This document shows positions 1 to 5,829 of a DNA stretch of 6,996 nucleotides, piece by piece. The translations under genes were made by a program, and so were the position numbers. The notes below the pieces were generated by a model. It made no database searches, had not been told where the DNA came from, and saw only the letters and a program-made list of their open reading frames with translations. Source of the stretch: Methanosaeta sp. NSP1 (GTDB lineage: Archaea > Halobacteriota > Methanosarcinia > Methanotrichales > Methanotrichaceae); NCBI GenBank assembly GCA_002256595.1, contig NOLC01000041.1:1-6996 (forward strand), given 5' to 3'. How positions within the stretch are numbered: the stretch's first letter is position 1; each line of letters begins with the position of its first letter.

Positions 1-197
1 TATTCTCTGTGGGTAACTTTAGGATCTCGATTCGCAACTCCTGATACAAAGCCTCGCCATGAGTCCGGCTTGAGAGGCGATTTACATTGATTCTATCATG
101 AACGGGTGTATTCTGGCAATTTGCGGATGACTCTGGTCAAGCCCACAAATTCGAGCCCACCCACACAAAACAGCGAGTAGCCAAAATCAACTCTATC

Positions 198-653
198 TCA
201 GCAGCAGGGCAGCCAGTCCACGCTGATCTCTCCCGGGCTGCTGTTCGACCACAGACTGATGAACTTCTCTATGGAAAACACACCAGTGAGATCCTCTACG
301 CTGCGGCCTAAGAGCTGATGGCGGCCTTTGCTATCAGGAACTGGATCATATGACTGCCAGCCGATATGGGCCGTCCCTATCACATTGGAGTTTATGCTGG
401 CCTCAAGGCCGCCGCCGCTTGAAGCCGATGAGGATGGGCCATATGCTCCCGTCCTGACCTGCGTCTCTCTCTCCAGGCGCTCTACATTGCTGTATTCCTC
501 GATCAAGGACGCTCCGCTGTCATAATTCATAACTCTGAGGCTATCCTTTTGATGGCCATTGTTCACGGCCTGGGTGAATTCCACAGGCATCACTGCCCCG
601 GCGGCCCAGATCAATGCCGCAGCAGCTATCAGCAAACAGATCACCTTTTCCAC
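198..653 (-). CDS. Small exported protein of unknown function ending in WLPCC
   Basis: This encodes 151 residues that I cannot assign to a named family. Residues 1-21 form a typical Sec signal peptide: a lysine at position 3, a hydrophobic core (ICLLIAAAALIWAAG), and AGA as a plausible cleavage site. The mature part has a Ser/Gly-rich linker (about 73-81), then a region likely to form beta strands, then an amphipathic stretch around TGVFSIEKFISLW. The protein ends in SVDWLPCC, with two adjacent cysteines as the last residues; there is no C-terminal membrane anchor. One N-glycosylation sequon (NSS) lies near the end. The start is GTG at 651-653. An in-frame TAA lies immediately upstream, so no longer start is possible, and GGGGG at 662-666 lies 8 bases before it. 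It is the last gene of a run of four same-strand exported-protein genes, 74 bases after the TPR gene. The gene call is solid; the function is unknown. Confidence 0.8.
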   Translation of the reverse strand: MEKVICLLIAAAALIWAAGAVMPVEFTQAVNNGHQKDSLRVMNYDSGASLIEEYSNVERLERETQVRTGAYGPSSSASSGGGLEASINSNVIGTAHIGWQSYDPVPDSKGRHQLLGRSVEDLTGVFSIEKFISLWSNSSPGEISVDWLPCC

Positions 654-685
654 TTACTTGTCCCCCGTTTCGGTGATTGTCGAAC

Positions 686-695
686 ATTTATATTA
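686..695 (-). promoter_or_regulatory. Probable TATA box for the WLPCC protein gene
   Basis: On the minus strand this reads TAATATAAAT, a good archaeal TATA element in the 74-base gap upstream of the GTG at 653. Its centre is about 37 bases from the start codon. With the usual spacing of about 25 bases, transcription would begin near position 665, giving a leader of about 11 bases that just includes the GGGGG Shine-Dalgarno-like run. No strong purine-rich BRE is visible. This suggests the gene can be transcribed independently of the TPR gene. Confidence 0.5.
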
Positions 696-727
696 GGCTG
701 CCGCTCCCCTCATTAAGTCAGACGCCG

Positions 728-1399
728 TCAAATGGATATTGCGCCTTTTCCCAGCCGGATAGTTGGAGGCTCTTTCATTTCCTGTTGGGTGCTCCCTTTA
801 TTTTGCAGAGCCGCCTCATTGTTGGGATCTATGGAGAGTGCTTGATTGAAGCAGTCCAATGCCTCCTGGTATCTTTGCGTCTTGAGCAGGACCACTCCCT
901 TGTTATTCCAGGCCTGTGGATCCTGCGGTCTTATCTGGACCGCATTTTCAAAGCATTGCAGGGCGCCGGCCATGTCCCCCTGGTTGGCCAGAGCCATGCC
1001 CTTTCCATTCCAGGCGTCGTAATAAGAGGAGTTCATCTGCAAAATCCCATCGAAGAGCAATATGGCCTGATCATCCATCTTCAGCCCCTGGGATAGAGCT
1101 ATGCCCTTGAGGTTCATGGATTCGGGATCATTGGGATTGATGGCCATCGATCTATCAAAACAGTAGATAGCTTCATCAAAACGCTTCAGCATAGCCAAAG
1201 CTCTTCCTTTGTAGTTCCATAAAGCGGTGCTGTTCGGCTCGATCTGTATGGCCAGGTCATAAGTTGTGGCGGCCTGCTCATAGTTCCCGGATAAAAAGTA
1301 GCTATAAGCCTGATCCGAATAATTCTGGGTTGACTGGCATGCTGCCGGGGCGAGCAGCATCATTGCCAGACCCAGGATGATGCTAATTGCAGCTTTCAT
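728..1399 (-). CDS. Exported TPR-repeat protein
   Basis: This encodes a 223-residue protein with a signal peptide followed by tetratricopeptide repeats. Residues 1-20 are a hydrophobic leader (MKAAISIILGLAMMLLAPAA) with Cys21 directly after it. PAAC is only a poor lipobox, so lipid attachment is possible but unproven. Five TPR units follow at roughly 25-57, 58-91, 92-126, 127-160 and 161-194, with a sixth half-repeat to about 209. Conserved TPR positions are visible, for example WNYKGRAL, WNGKGMAL and WNNKGVVL on helix A, and EAL-x-CF-x-x-AL-x-I-x-P-x-N on helix B. The third unit is 35 rather than 34 residues. TPR arrays are protein-protein scaffolds; here it probably acts outside the membrane, on partners unknown. 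An in-frame ATG exists at 1540, but the extra 47 residues look non-coding and would bury the signal peptide, so ATG 1397-1399 is preferred. It lies 127 bases after the DQWGW-domain gene. Confidence 0.88.
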   Translation of the reverse strand: MKAAISIILGLAMMLLAPAACQSTQNYSDQAYSYFLSGNYEQAATTYDLAIQIEPNSTALWNYKGRALAMLKRFDEAIYCFDRSMAINPNDPESMNLKGIALSQGLKMDDQAILLFDGILQMNSSYYDAWNGKGMALANQGDMAGALQCFENAVQIRPQDPQAWNNKGVVLLKTQRYQEALDCFNQALSIDPNNEAALQNKGSTQQEMKEPPTIRLGKGAISI

Positions 1400-1423
1400 A
1401 AAAGTGCTCTCTTTGAGCCGGGG

Positions 1424-1432
1424 ATAAATATT
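1424..1432 (-). promoter_or_regulatory. Possible TATA box for the TPR gene
   Basis: The minus strand reads AATATTTAT, centred about 29 bases upstream of the ATG at 1399. With standard archaeal spacing the transcript would begin within a few bases of the start codon, so it would be leaderless or nearly so. A weak GAGAG lies 8 bases before the ATG. The placement supports choosing the ATG at 1399 over the one at 1540. The match to the TATA consensus is only fair. Confidence 0.4.
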
Positions 1433-1526
1433 CTGCCCCCAAGGCCACAACTTTCCGCTCAACCCCGCTGCGCTCATCTGAAGCCTTGAAAGCTGCTTAT
1501 AGAGCCGGAAGGCCGTCTGCCGTCCA

Positions 1527-2450
1527 TCACAGCTCATCACGCCCCTGGGGCGCCTGCTCCTCGCTGCTATTAAGTTTTTTCACCTTTGCCAGTCGGGCTT
1601 TACTGGCTTTGATGGAGCCGGCCAGGCTGGTGTCGGCCTCCTCGACGCTCTTGCCATCAAGGCACTTGCCCTGAGAGCTTCCCAGCCCTGCCTCTGTATC
1701 TATACCAAGATTCATCGACGCAATATCGGAATACCTGTAGACCAGCTCCACCGGGCGGCTCTGGGGTGAGAGGGAAGCGAAGACCAGAGCGGACCTGATG
1801 GTGGCATTGGGCTCCAAAACCATGGATTGAATTCCCTTCCTGGTGGAGCTGTCGTACTCCTTGCTTTGATATACCCAGCCCCACTGGTCCTTCAATGTGA
1901 AGTTTCCAGCGTCGATGTGCAACCTCTCTGTGCCATTATTGGTTATGGCCACATCCAATTCCACCATCTTCTTCTGAGAGGCGATGCTGGAGCGAAGCAC
2001 GCCGTAATAGAGAATGGTCACATTCTCATTGCTGAGGTTGATCGGATCGGAAAAGCTCTGCATAAACTGATCTCCCCCGGCGCTATCCTGGGACAGATCA
2101 ATGGTCAGGCTCTTGGCTATGGTCTCCCTGGGCACGACAAAGCCGATGAGCTGGCGGCCATTTTGCAGCCCTTTGATATTCTCTGATCTGGTCTTGTAGG
2201 TCCTATCGTTTCCATCTGTCAGGGTGTATGCTGCCTCGATGGGCGAAGTATCGCTCTGGTTTGTTCTGGTCAGTGAGGCATCAACTACCAGCACGGAATT
2301 GGAGTCGGAGGATGTGTATCCTGCAAACCCGGGATCTTTGAAGGTCCCGAATATGGTGCAGTTGACCACGCCGTTGCTGGACTGCAAGGGAAATCCGAGG
2401 GCGCTTGCCGGCAGGAATAATAGGATCAGCGCCAAAGCCTTCCATTTCAT
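1527..2450 (-). CDS. Exported surface protein, DQWGW paralog 1
   Basis: This encodes 307 residues of no named family, clearly paralogous to the next gene upstream. Residues 1-19 are a signal peptide ending ASALG, followed by FPLQSSN (FPLQ versus LPLQ in the paralog). Two beta-rich segments follow. Segment 1 (about 29-120) contains YTLTDGNDRTY and LQNGRQLIGF. Segment 2 (about 144-251) contains ILYYG, FTLKDQWGWVY (184-194), a loop, then LVFASLSP, SRPVELVYRY. The F-x-L-x-D-x-x-G-x-x-Y pattern resembles Ig-like DUF4352-type domains (inference). The charged C-terminal tail (about 252-307) includes SIKASKARLAKVKK and has no membrane anchor, so the protein is probably secreted or held to the cell surface non-covalently. 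Eight N-x-S/T sequons fit a surface glycoprotein. Cys31 and Cys263 are the only cysteines and could form a disulfide. ATG 2448-2450 has no strong Shine-Dalgarno but a well-placed TATA box. Confidence 0.85.
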   Translation of the reverse strand: MKWKALALILLFLPASALGFPLQSSNGVVNCTIFGTFKDPGFAGYTSSDSNSVLVVDASLTRTNQSDTSPIEAAYTLTDGNDRTYKTRSENIKGLQNGRQLIGFVVPRETIAKSLTIDLSQDSAGGDQFMQSFSDPINLSNENVTILYYGVLRSSIASQKKMVELDVAITNNGTERLHIDAGNFTLKDQWGWVYQSKEYDSSTRKGIQSMVLEPNATIRSALVFASLSPQSRPVELVYRYSDIASMNLGIDTEAGLGSSQGKCLDGKSVEEADTSLAGSIKASKARLAKVKKLNSSEEQAPQGRDEL

Positions 2451-2452
2451 CT

Positions 2453-2473
2453 ATAACATACCTACAATGTTAT
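2453..2473. repeat. Perfect inverted repeat, candidate operator
   Basis: ATAACAT at 2453-2459 and ATGTTAT at 2467-2473 are exact reverse complements separated by 7 bases. The element fits exactly between the TATA box (2475-2480) and the start codon (2450) of the minus-strand gene, covering the predicted transcription start. A dimeric repressor bound here would block initiation, so an operator is the natural reading. No regulator is encoded in the window. The identity of any bound protein is unknown. Confidence 0.45.
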
Positions 2474-2482
2474 GATATAATC
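2473..2482 (-). promoter_or_regulatory. TATA-box promoter giving a near-leaderless transcript
   Basis: The minus strand reads GATTATATCA, preceded by CCCAAAG, which fits an archaeal BRE followed by TATA. The centre of TTATAT (about 2477) is 27 bases from the A of the ATG at 2450. Initiation at the usual distance of about 25 bases would put the 5' end within a few bases of the start codon. That explains the absence of a strong Shine-Dalgarno sequence. This is the best-placed promoter in the window. Confidence 0.6.
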
Positions 2483-2527
2483 CTTTGGGTGATTCAACGG
2501 GACTTCTCTTTGTCTAAAGCGGCAATG

Positions 2528-2558
2528 AAAACGCCCGGGAAGCATGAGGATCCCGGGC
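2528..2558 (-). terminator. GC-rich hairpin plus T-run downstream of the upstream DQWGW gene
   Basis: GCCCGGGA (2533-2540) and TCCCGGGC (2551-2558) form a perfect 8-bp stem with a 10-base loop. Reading the minus strand, the stem is followed by GTTTTC (TTTT at 2531-2528). It begins 30 bases after the stop codon of the gene ending at 2588. The form is that of an intrinsic terminator. Archaeal termination depends more on T-runs than hairpins and this run is short, so termination may be partial. Confidence 0.6.
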
Positions 2559-2587
2559 ACTGGGCCATTCTCCTCTTGGATCCCCGC

Positions 2588-3604
2588 TCAGAGGATGGTG
2601 GCCGTGGAGTTGTTCAGAGCGGCTGTAGATATGGCAGCATCTTTGGCATCCTGGTCAGTCTGATTCAGTCCCTGCCTTGTAGCAGCCAGACGAGCCTCAC
2701 TTGCAGCTACCATATCTTTGATGGAGCTGATCTTGGCCGCTGCACTATTGTTGGCAGGAGGCGTCTCTACGGATGCTGCGGTCTGGTTGGCCATCTGGGC
2801 GACCGGCGCTGCCGCAGCCATCTTTGCCTGGGCAGAGGCATTATTGACGGCTGAATTGCTGGCAGATGCTGCTCCATAGACCAGCTCATCGGATAGAGGC
2901 ACATAGTCCTTCTCAAATTCTATTACCATCGCTTCCGGTGTGCCATAATCATAGGCCAGGGCGGCGGGTCTGAAGGCGGGTGGAAGAGCGGTGAAGCCAA
3001 GCAACAGCCTATCGGTGCCGCTGCCCGGCGCTACGGTCTCCGGATCAAATCCCAAAGTGGGCCGATAATTCCAGCCCCACTGGTCGAAGAGGGTGAAATT
3101 GAATGGAGTCACATTGATGCTCTGGTTAGCAGTGTTCTGGACGCTGACCTGAAGCACCAGCATCTGCTCATCGGAATTTACCGAACTATCGGTGATTCCA
3201 TAATATCTGACCTTTATCCTATCATTGCTGGCGTTGGGTGTTATCCACCATTTGATGTAAATGGGATCGGATCCCTCAGGAGTGACATTGATCAGCTTGA
3301 AGAGGCTGTCTATTTCGGTGAGGAAGTAGACGGTCTGCTTTCCCGAGGAGAGCTGCCGGTACAGGCCGGGATAGTAAGCCAGATCATTCTGATCCAGCAG
3401 CTCATAGCTGGCATTCTCTGCACCCATGAGCCCCACGTCCACCTTCAGTATCTCCAATGTAGAATTCTCGTCCGCTACAGGCATCCTGCTGGATCCGAAG
3501 ATCACCACGGTCGCATTGTCGTTGCTTCCCTGCAGCGGCAGGCCCAGGGCAGTTCCCGAGGCCATTGCCAGAAGAAGGGCTATTAATATGATAATCGATC
3601 TCAT
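2588..3604 (-). CDS. Exported surface protein, DQWGW paralog 2 with Ala-rich linker
   Basis: This encodes 338 residues; family unnamed, paralogous to the gene at 1527-2450. Residues 1-21 are a signal peptide ending GTALG, then LPLQGSN. Segment 1 (about 31-120) carries YELLDQNDLAYY and LSSGKQTVYF. Segment 2 (about 130-230) carries VRYYG, FNFTLFDQWGWNY (168-180), LLLGFTALPP, FRPAALAYDY. Next comes a low-complexity Ala/Asn/Ser linker (about 245-290), absent from the paralog. The tail (291-320, SSIKDMVAASEARLAATR) matches the paralog's tail. There are fourteen N-x-S/T sequons, no cysteines and no C-terminal anchor, so a secreted or surface glycoprotein is likely. An ATG at 3622 would add MKWGYQ. 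I prefer ATG 3602-3604 because GGGGG (3611-3615) lies 6 bases before it and the signal peptide then has normal length. The MKW shared with the paralog's start is the counter-argument. A DUF4352-like fold is inferred, not proven. Confidence 0.85.
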   Translation of the reverse strand: MRSIIILIALLLAMASGTALGLPLQGSNDNATVVIFGSSRMPVADENSTLEILKVDVGLMGAENASYELLDQNDLAYYPGLYRQLSSGKQTVYFLTEIDSLFKLINVTPEGSDPIYIKWWITPNASNDRIKVRYYGITDSSVNSDEQMLVLQVSVQNTANQSINVTPFNFTLFDQWGWNYRPTLGFDPETVAPGSGTDRLLLGFTALPPAFRPAALAYDYGTPEAMVIEFEKDYVPLSDELVYGAASASNSAVNNASAQAKMAAAAPVAQMANQTAASVETPPANNSAAAKISSIKDMVAASEARLAATRQGLNQTDQDAKDAAISTAALNNSTATIL

Positions 3605-3794
3605 CTGATACCCCCATTTCATTGTTCTGATATGCTTGCGCTTAAGCCTGCGCTCTTATGGCCAATGCAAACTCATTGATTTCCTTTGCCATTCGATTAT
3701 ATACATTTTATCCAGGATTCTTTTTCCTTCTATCATATCTCCCATCCTGGGAAACCTATATCTGCCTGTTATGGCATAAGCGGAGGCGGTGTTC
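3605..3794. promoter_or_regulatory. Divergent intergenic region between the surface-protein gene and metG
   Basis: This 190-bp region must hold promoters for both directions. ATTATATAC at 3696-3704 is a near-symmetric TATA element usable on either strand. It predicts starts near 3726 (plus) and 3674 (minus). Closer alternatives exist. On the plus strand, GGGAAACCTATATC (3749-3762) has a good BRE-like stretch before its TATA. On the minus strand, GCATATCAG (3627-3635) is about 28 bases from the ATG at 3604 and would make that transcript leaderless. GCTTAAGC at 3640-3647 is an 8-bp palindrome of unknown meaning. Which box is used cannot be decided by eye. Confidence 0.5.
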
Positions 3795-3822
3795 TTGTTG
3801 TCATCGCCCATCCTGGTAACCT
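3737..3822 (+). repeat. Imperfect direct repeat spanning the metG start (66-bp offset)
   Basis: The 21 bases at 3737-3757 and the 20 bases at 3803-3822 differ only by one T/G substitution plus a one-base gap with an adjacent substitution. CCCATCCTGG is identical in both. The offset is 66 bases, 22 codons. Read in the metG frame, the upstream copy gives SPILGNLYLPVMA then a stop; the real N-terminus gives [14 protein letters not shown]. The upstream copy looks like a decayed tandem duplicate of the metG 5' end. Confidence 0.5.
3782..3786 (+). promoter_or_regulatory. Shine-Dalgarno GGAGG deciding the metG start
   Basis: GGAGG lies only 2 bases before the GTG at 3789 but 8 bases before the TTG at 3795 and 11 before the TTG at 3798. 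The in-frame TAA at 3777-3779 excludes longer starts. The spacing favours TTG 3795, the first of a tandem TTG TTG. Confidence 0.6.
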
Positions 3823-5816
3823 GCGGCCTGCCCTATGCCAACGGGCCCTGTCATCTAGGCCATTTAAGAACTTATGTACCGGCAGACATCTTCGTCAGAG
3901 GATGCAAGAAGATGGACCGGGAGGTGCTCTTCGTATGCGGCTCCGATGCCCACGGAACTCCCATCGTGGTCAATGCCGAGGCCAGAGGGTTGACACCCAA
4001 AGCCCTTGTATCCTTATATCACCAGCACTTCGAGGAGGTCTTCCGGGAAATGGGCGTCAAATTCGACCACTTCGGCGACACCGACGATCCCGCCTGCCAC
4101 AATCGCACCCAGGAGATGGTAAAGGCCCTCATAAAAGCCGGACACGTCTATCCTAAGGAGATCGAGCTGGCCTATTGCCCCAAATGTGAGCGTTTCCTGC
4201 CGGATCGGTATGTGGAAGGTGAGTGCCCCTATTGCGGAAAGCCGGCCCGGGGAGACGAATGCGATATGGGCTGTGGCCGGCACCTGGAGCCGGGGGAGAT
4301 CAAGAACGCCGTCTGCAAGGTCTGCGGGGGAAAGGCAGAGTACCGAAAGCAGGTCCACTATTTCTTCCATCTCTCCCAGTTCAAGGATTTCCTGCTCAAT
4401 TATCTGCCCACCCTGGGAGGAACGACATCGGCCAGAAATTACGCCCTGGAGTGGGTCCGCCAGGAGCTGAAGGACTGGTGCATAACCCGCAGCATGGCCT
4501 GGGGGGTCAAGTTCCCCGGCCAGGAGGATCTGGTGGTCTATGTCTGGGTGGATGCGCCCATAGGATACATCGCCTTTACCGAGGAGTGGTGCGCCACGCA
4601 GGGGCGGGACTGGCAGAGCTACTGGAAGGAGGGCTCCAAAATCATCCATTTTATCGGCGGAGATATCGTCTACCACCACTGCATCTTCTGGCCGGCCATG
4701 CTCAAGGGAGCCGGATACGGCCTTCCCTCCGCGGTGGTGGCCAGCGGCATGCTCAAGATCGACGACAAGAAGTTCTCCAAGTCCAGGGGAAATGTGATCT
4801 GGGTCAAGGACGACTACCTGCAGCGGGGCTTGCATCCCGATCTGCTCCGCTACTACCTGGCCAGCTATACGGCTCACAATAAGGAGGTGAACTTCTCCTG
4901 GAGGATATTTGCCGATAAGGTGAACACCGAGCTGGTGGGAGCTTTGGGCAACTTCATCAACCGGGCTCTGACCTTCACCGCCAAGAACTTTGCAGGACTG
5001 GTTCCCGCCGGTGAGATCGACCCCGAGGTCATGGCCAGAATCAAGGAGACCATGCAGGAGGTCTCTGCCGCCCTGGATGAGTACGAGTTCAAGAAGGCCT
5101 CTGACAGCGTCATGTCTCTGGCCGATTATGGTAATATCTACTTCCAGAATCATGAGCCCTGGAAGCTGGTCAAGAGCGACATGGCTGCGGCGGCATCGGT
5201 CCTCTATAGCTGCCTGCAGATTGCCAAGGCTCTGATCATATTCATGGAGCCGGTCATGCCCTCCAAGATGCAGAACGCCTGGAAGCAGATGGGATTGGAG
5301 GGTGATGTGGCGGACAGGCTATTTTCAGAGGCCCTGACTCCTCTAAATGTGGGCCAGGCCCTGGGCCGCCCCGAGATCCTCTTCTCCCGTCTGGAGGAGA
5401 CATCGGTAAAAGAGCTGGAGGGCATATTTGCCCAAAGGATGGCCGAAGCAGAGGGCCGGAGCAAGGCCGTGGAAAAGGCGGCCGAGAAAAAGAAAGAGAT
5501 CTCCTTTGAGGAGTTCTCAGCTCTGGATATCCGCATCGGCCAGATCAAAGAGGCGGGAGCGATCAAGGGGTCCAAGAAGCTGCTCAGGCTGCAGGTTGAC
5601 ATCGGGGGCGAGATCCGTCAGGTGGTGGCCGGCATAGCCGAGTCCTGCCCGGCGGAGGAGCTGATAGGCACTTTAGTAGTGGTCCTGGTCAATTTAAAGC
5701 CAACCAAGCTCTTTGGCATAGAATCGCAGGCCATGCTTTTAGCCGCAGACCAAGCAGGAGCAGCAGTGCTTCTGCGCCCGGGACAGCCGGTAGAAGTTGG
5801 AACTAAGGTAAGATAG
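3795..5816 (+). CDS. metG: Methionyl-tRNA synthetase with fused C-terminal tRNA-binding domain
   Basis: This cytoplasmic class I synthetase charges initiator and elongator tRNA-Met using methionine and ATP. The protein is 673 residues, a normal length for forms carrying the C-terminal extension. Visible in order: CGLPYANG near the N-terminus, the HIGH-type motif HLGH (20-23), and a connective peptide with two zinc knuckles. The knuckle cysteines are C128/C131 with C144/C147, and C156/C160 with C174/C177. VWVDAPIGY follows, then the KMSKS-type loop KFSKS (326-330), a helical anticodon-binding domain, a Lys/Glu-rich linker (about 550-570), and an OB-fold EMAP II/Trbp111-like domain (about 573-673) with [19 protein letters not shown]. 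One zinc pair is spaced CxxxC rather than CxxC. The start is chosen as TTG 3795 on Shine-Dalgarno spacing; GTG 3789 or TTG 3798 remain possible. atwA follows 13 bases after the stop, so the two are probably cotranscribed. Confidence 0.97.
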   Translation: MLSSPILVTCGLPYANGPCHLGHLRTYVPADIFVRGCKKMDREVLFVCGSDAHGTPIVVNAEARGLTPKALVSLYHQHFEEVFREMGVKFDHFGDTDDPACHNRTQEMVKALIKAGHVYPKEIELAYCPKCERFLPDRYVEGECPYCGKPARGDECDMGCGRHLEPGEIKNAVCKVCGGKAEYRKQVHYFFHLSQFKDFLLNYLPTLGGTTSARNYALEWVRQELKDWCITRSMAWGVKFPGQEDLVVYVWVDAPIGYIAFTEEWCATQGRDWQSYWKEGSKIIHFIGGDIVYHHCIFWPAMLKGAGYGLPSAVVASGMLKIDDKKFSKSRGNVIWVKDDYLQRGLHPDLLRYYLASYTAHNKEVNFSWRIFADKVNTELVGALGNFINRALTFTAKNFAGLVPAGEIDPEVMARIKETMQEVSAALDEYEFKKASDSVMSLADYGNIYFQNHEPWKLVKSDMAAAASVLYSCLQIAKALIIFMEPVMPSKMQNAWKQMGLEGDVADRLFSEALTPLNVGQALGRPEILFSRLEETSVKELEGIFAQRMAEAEGRSKAVEKAAEKKKEISFEEFSALDIRIGQIKEAGAIKGSKKLLRLQVDIGGEIRQVVAGIAESCPAEELIGTLVVVLVNLKPTKLFGIESQAMLLAADQAGAAVLLRPGQPVEVGTKVR

Positions 5817-5820
5817 GAGG
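5815..5820 (+). promoter_or_regulatory. Shine-Dalgarno AGGAGG of atwA, overlapping the metG stop
   Basis: AGGAGG overlaps the TAG stop of metG (5814-5816) and lies 9 bases before TTG 5830. This perfect site decides the otherwise unobvious TTG start and indicates translation of both genes from one mRNA. No terminator or promoter fits in the 13-base gap. Confidence 0.8.
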
Positions 5821-5829
5821 TTAATAGAA

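Noticed and set aside
51..78. Imperfect hairpin (GCCTC with GAGGC, inner GCC with GGC) downstream of the WLPCC gene.
   Set aside because: The stems are short and interrupted, there is no T-run, and it lies over 100 bases past the stop codon. It is not convincing as a terminator or an RNA gene.
1..136. Minus-strand frame open to the left edge, ending in a protein-like stretch (ALYQELRIEILKLPTEN).
   Set aside because: It has no ATG or GTG start, only an internal TTG without a Shine-Dalgarno, and no recognisable domain. The open stretch is about 45 codons and could be chance.
1400..1540. N-terminal extension of the TPR protein from the ATG at 1540.
   Set aside because: It would overlap the preceding stop codon, place a non-protein-like 47 residues before a clean signal peptide, and lose the TATA spacing at 1424-1432.
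4014..5153. Long minus-strand open frame of about 379 codons inside metG.
   Set aside because: It is antisense to a clear synthetase, has no domains, and arises from GC-rich codon structure.
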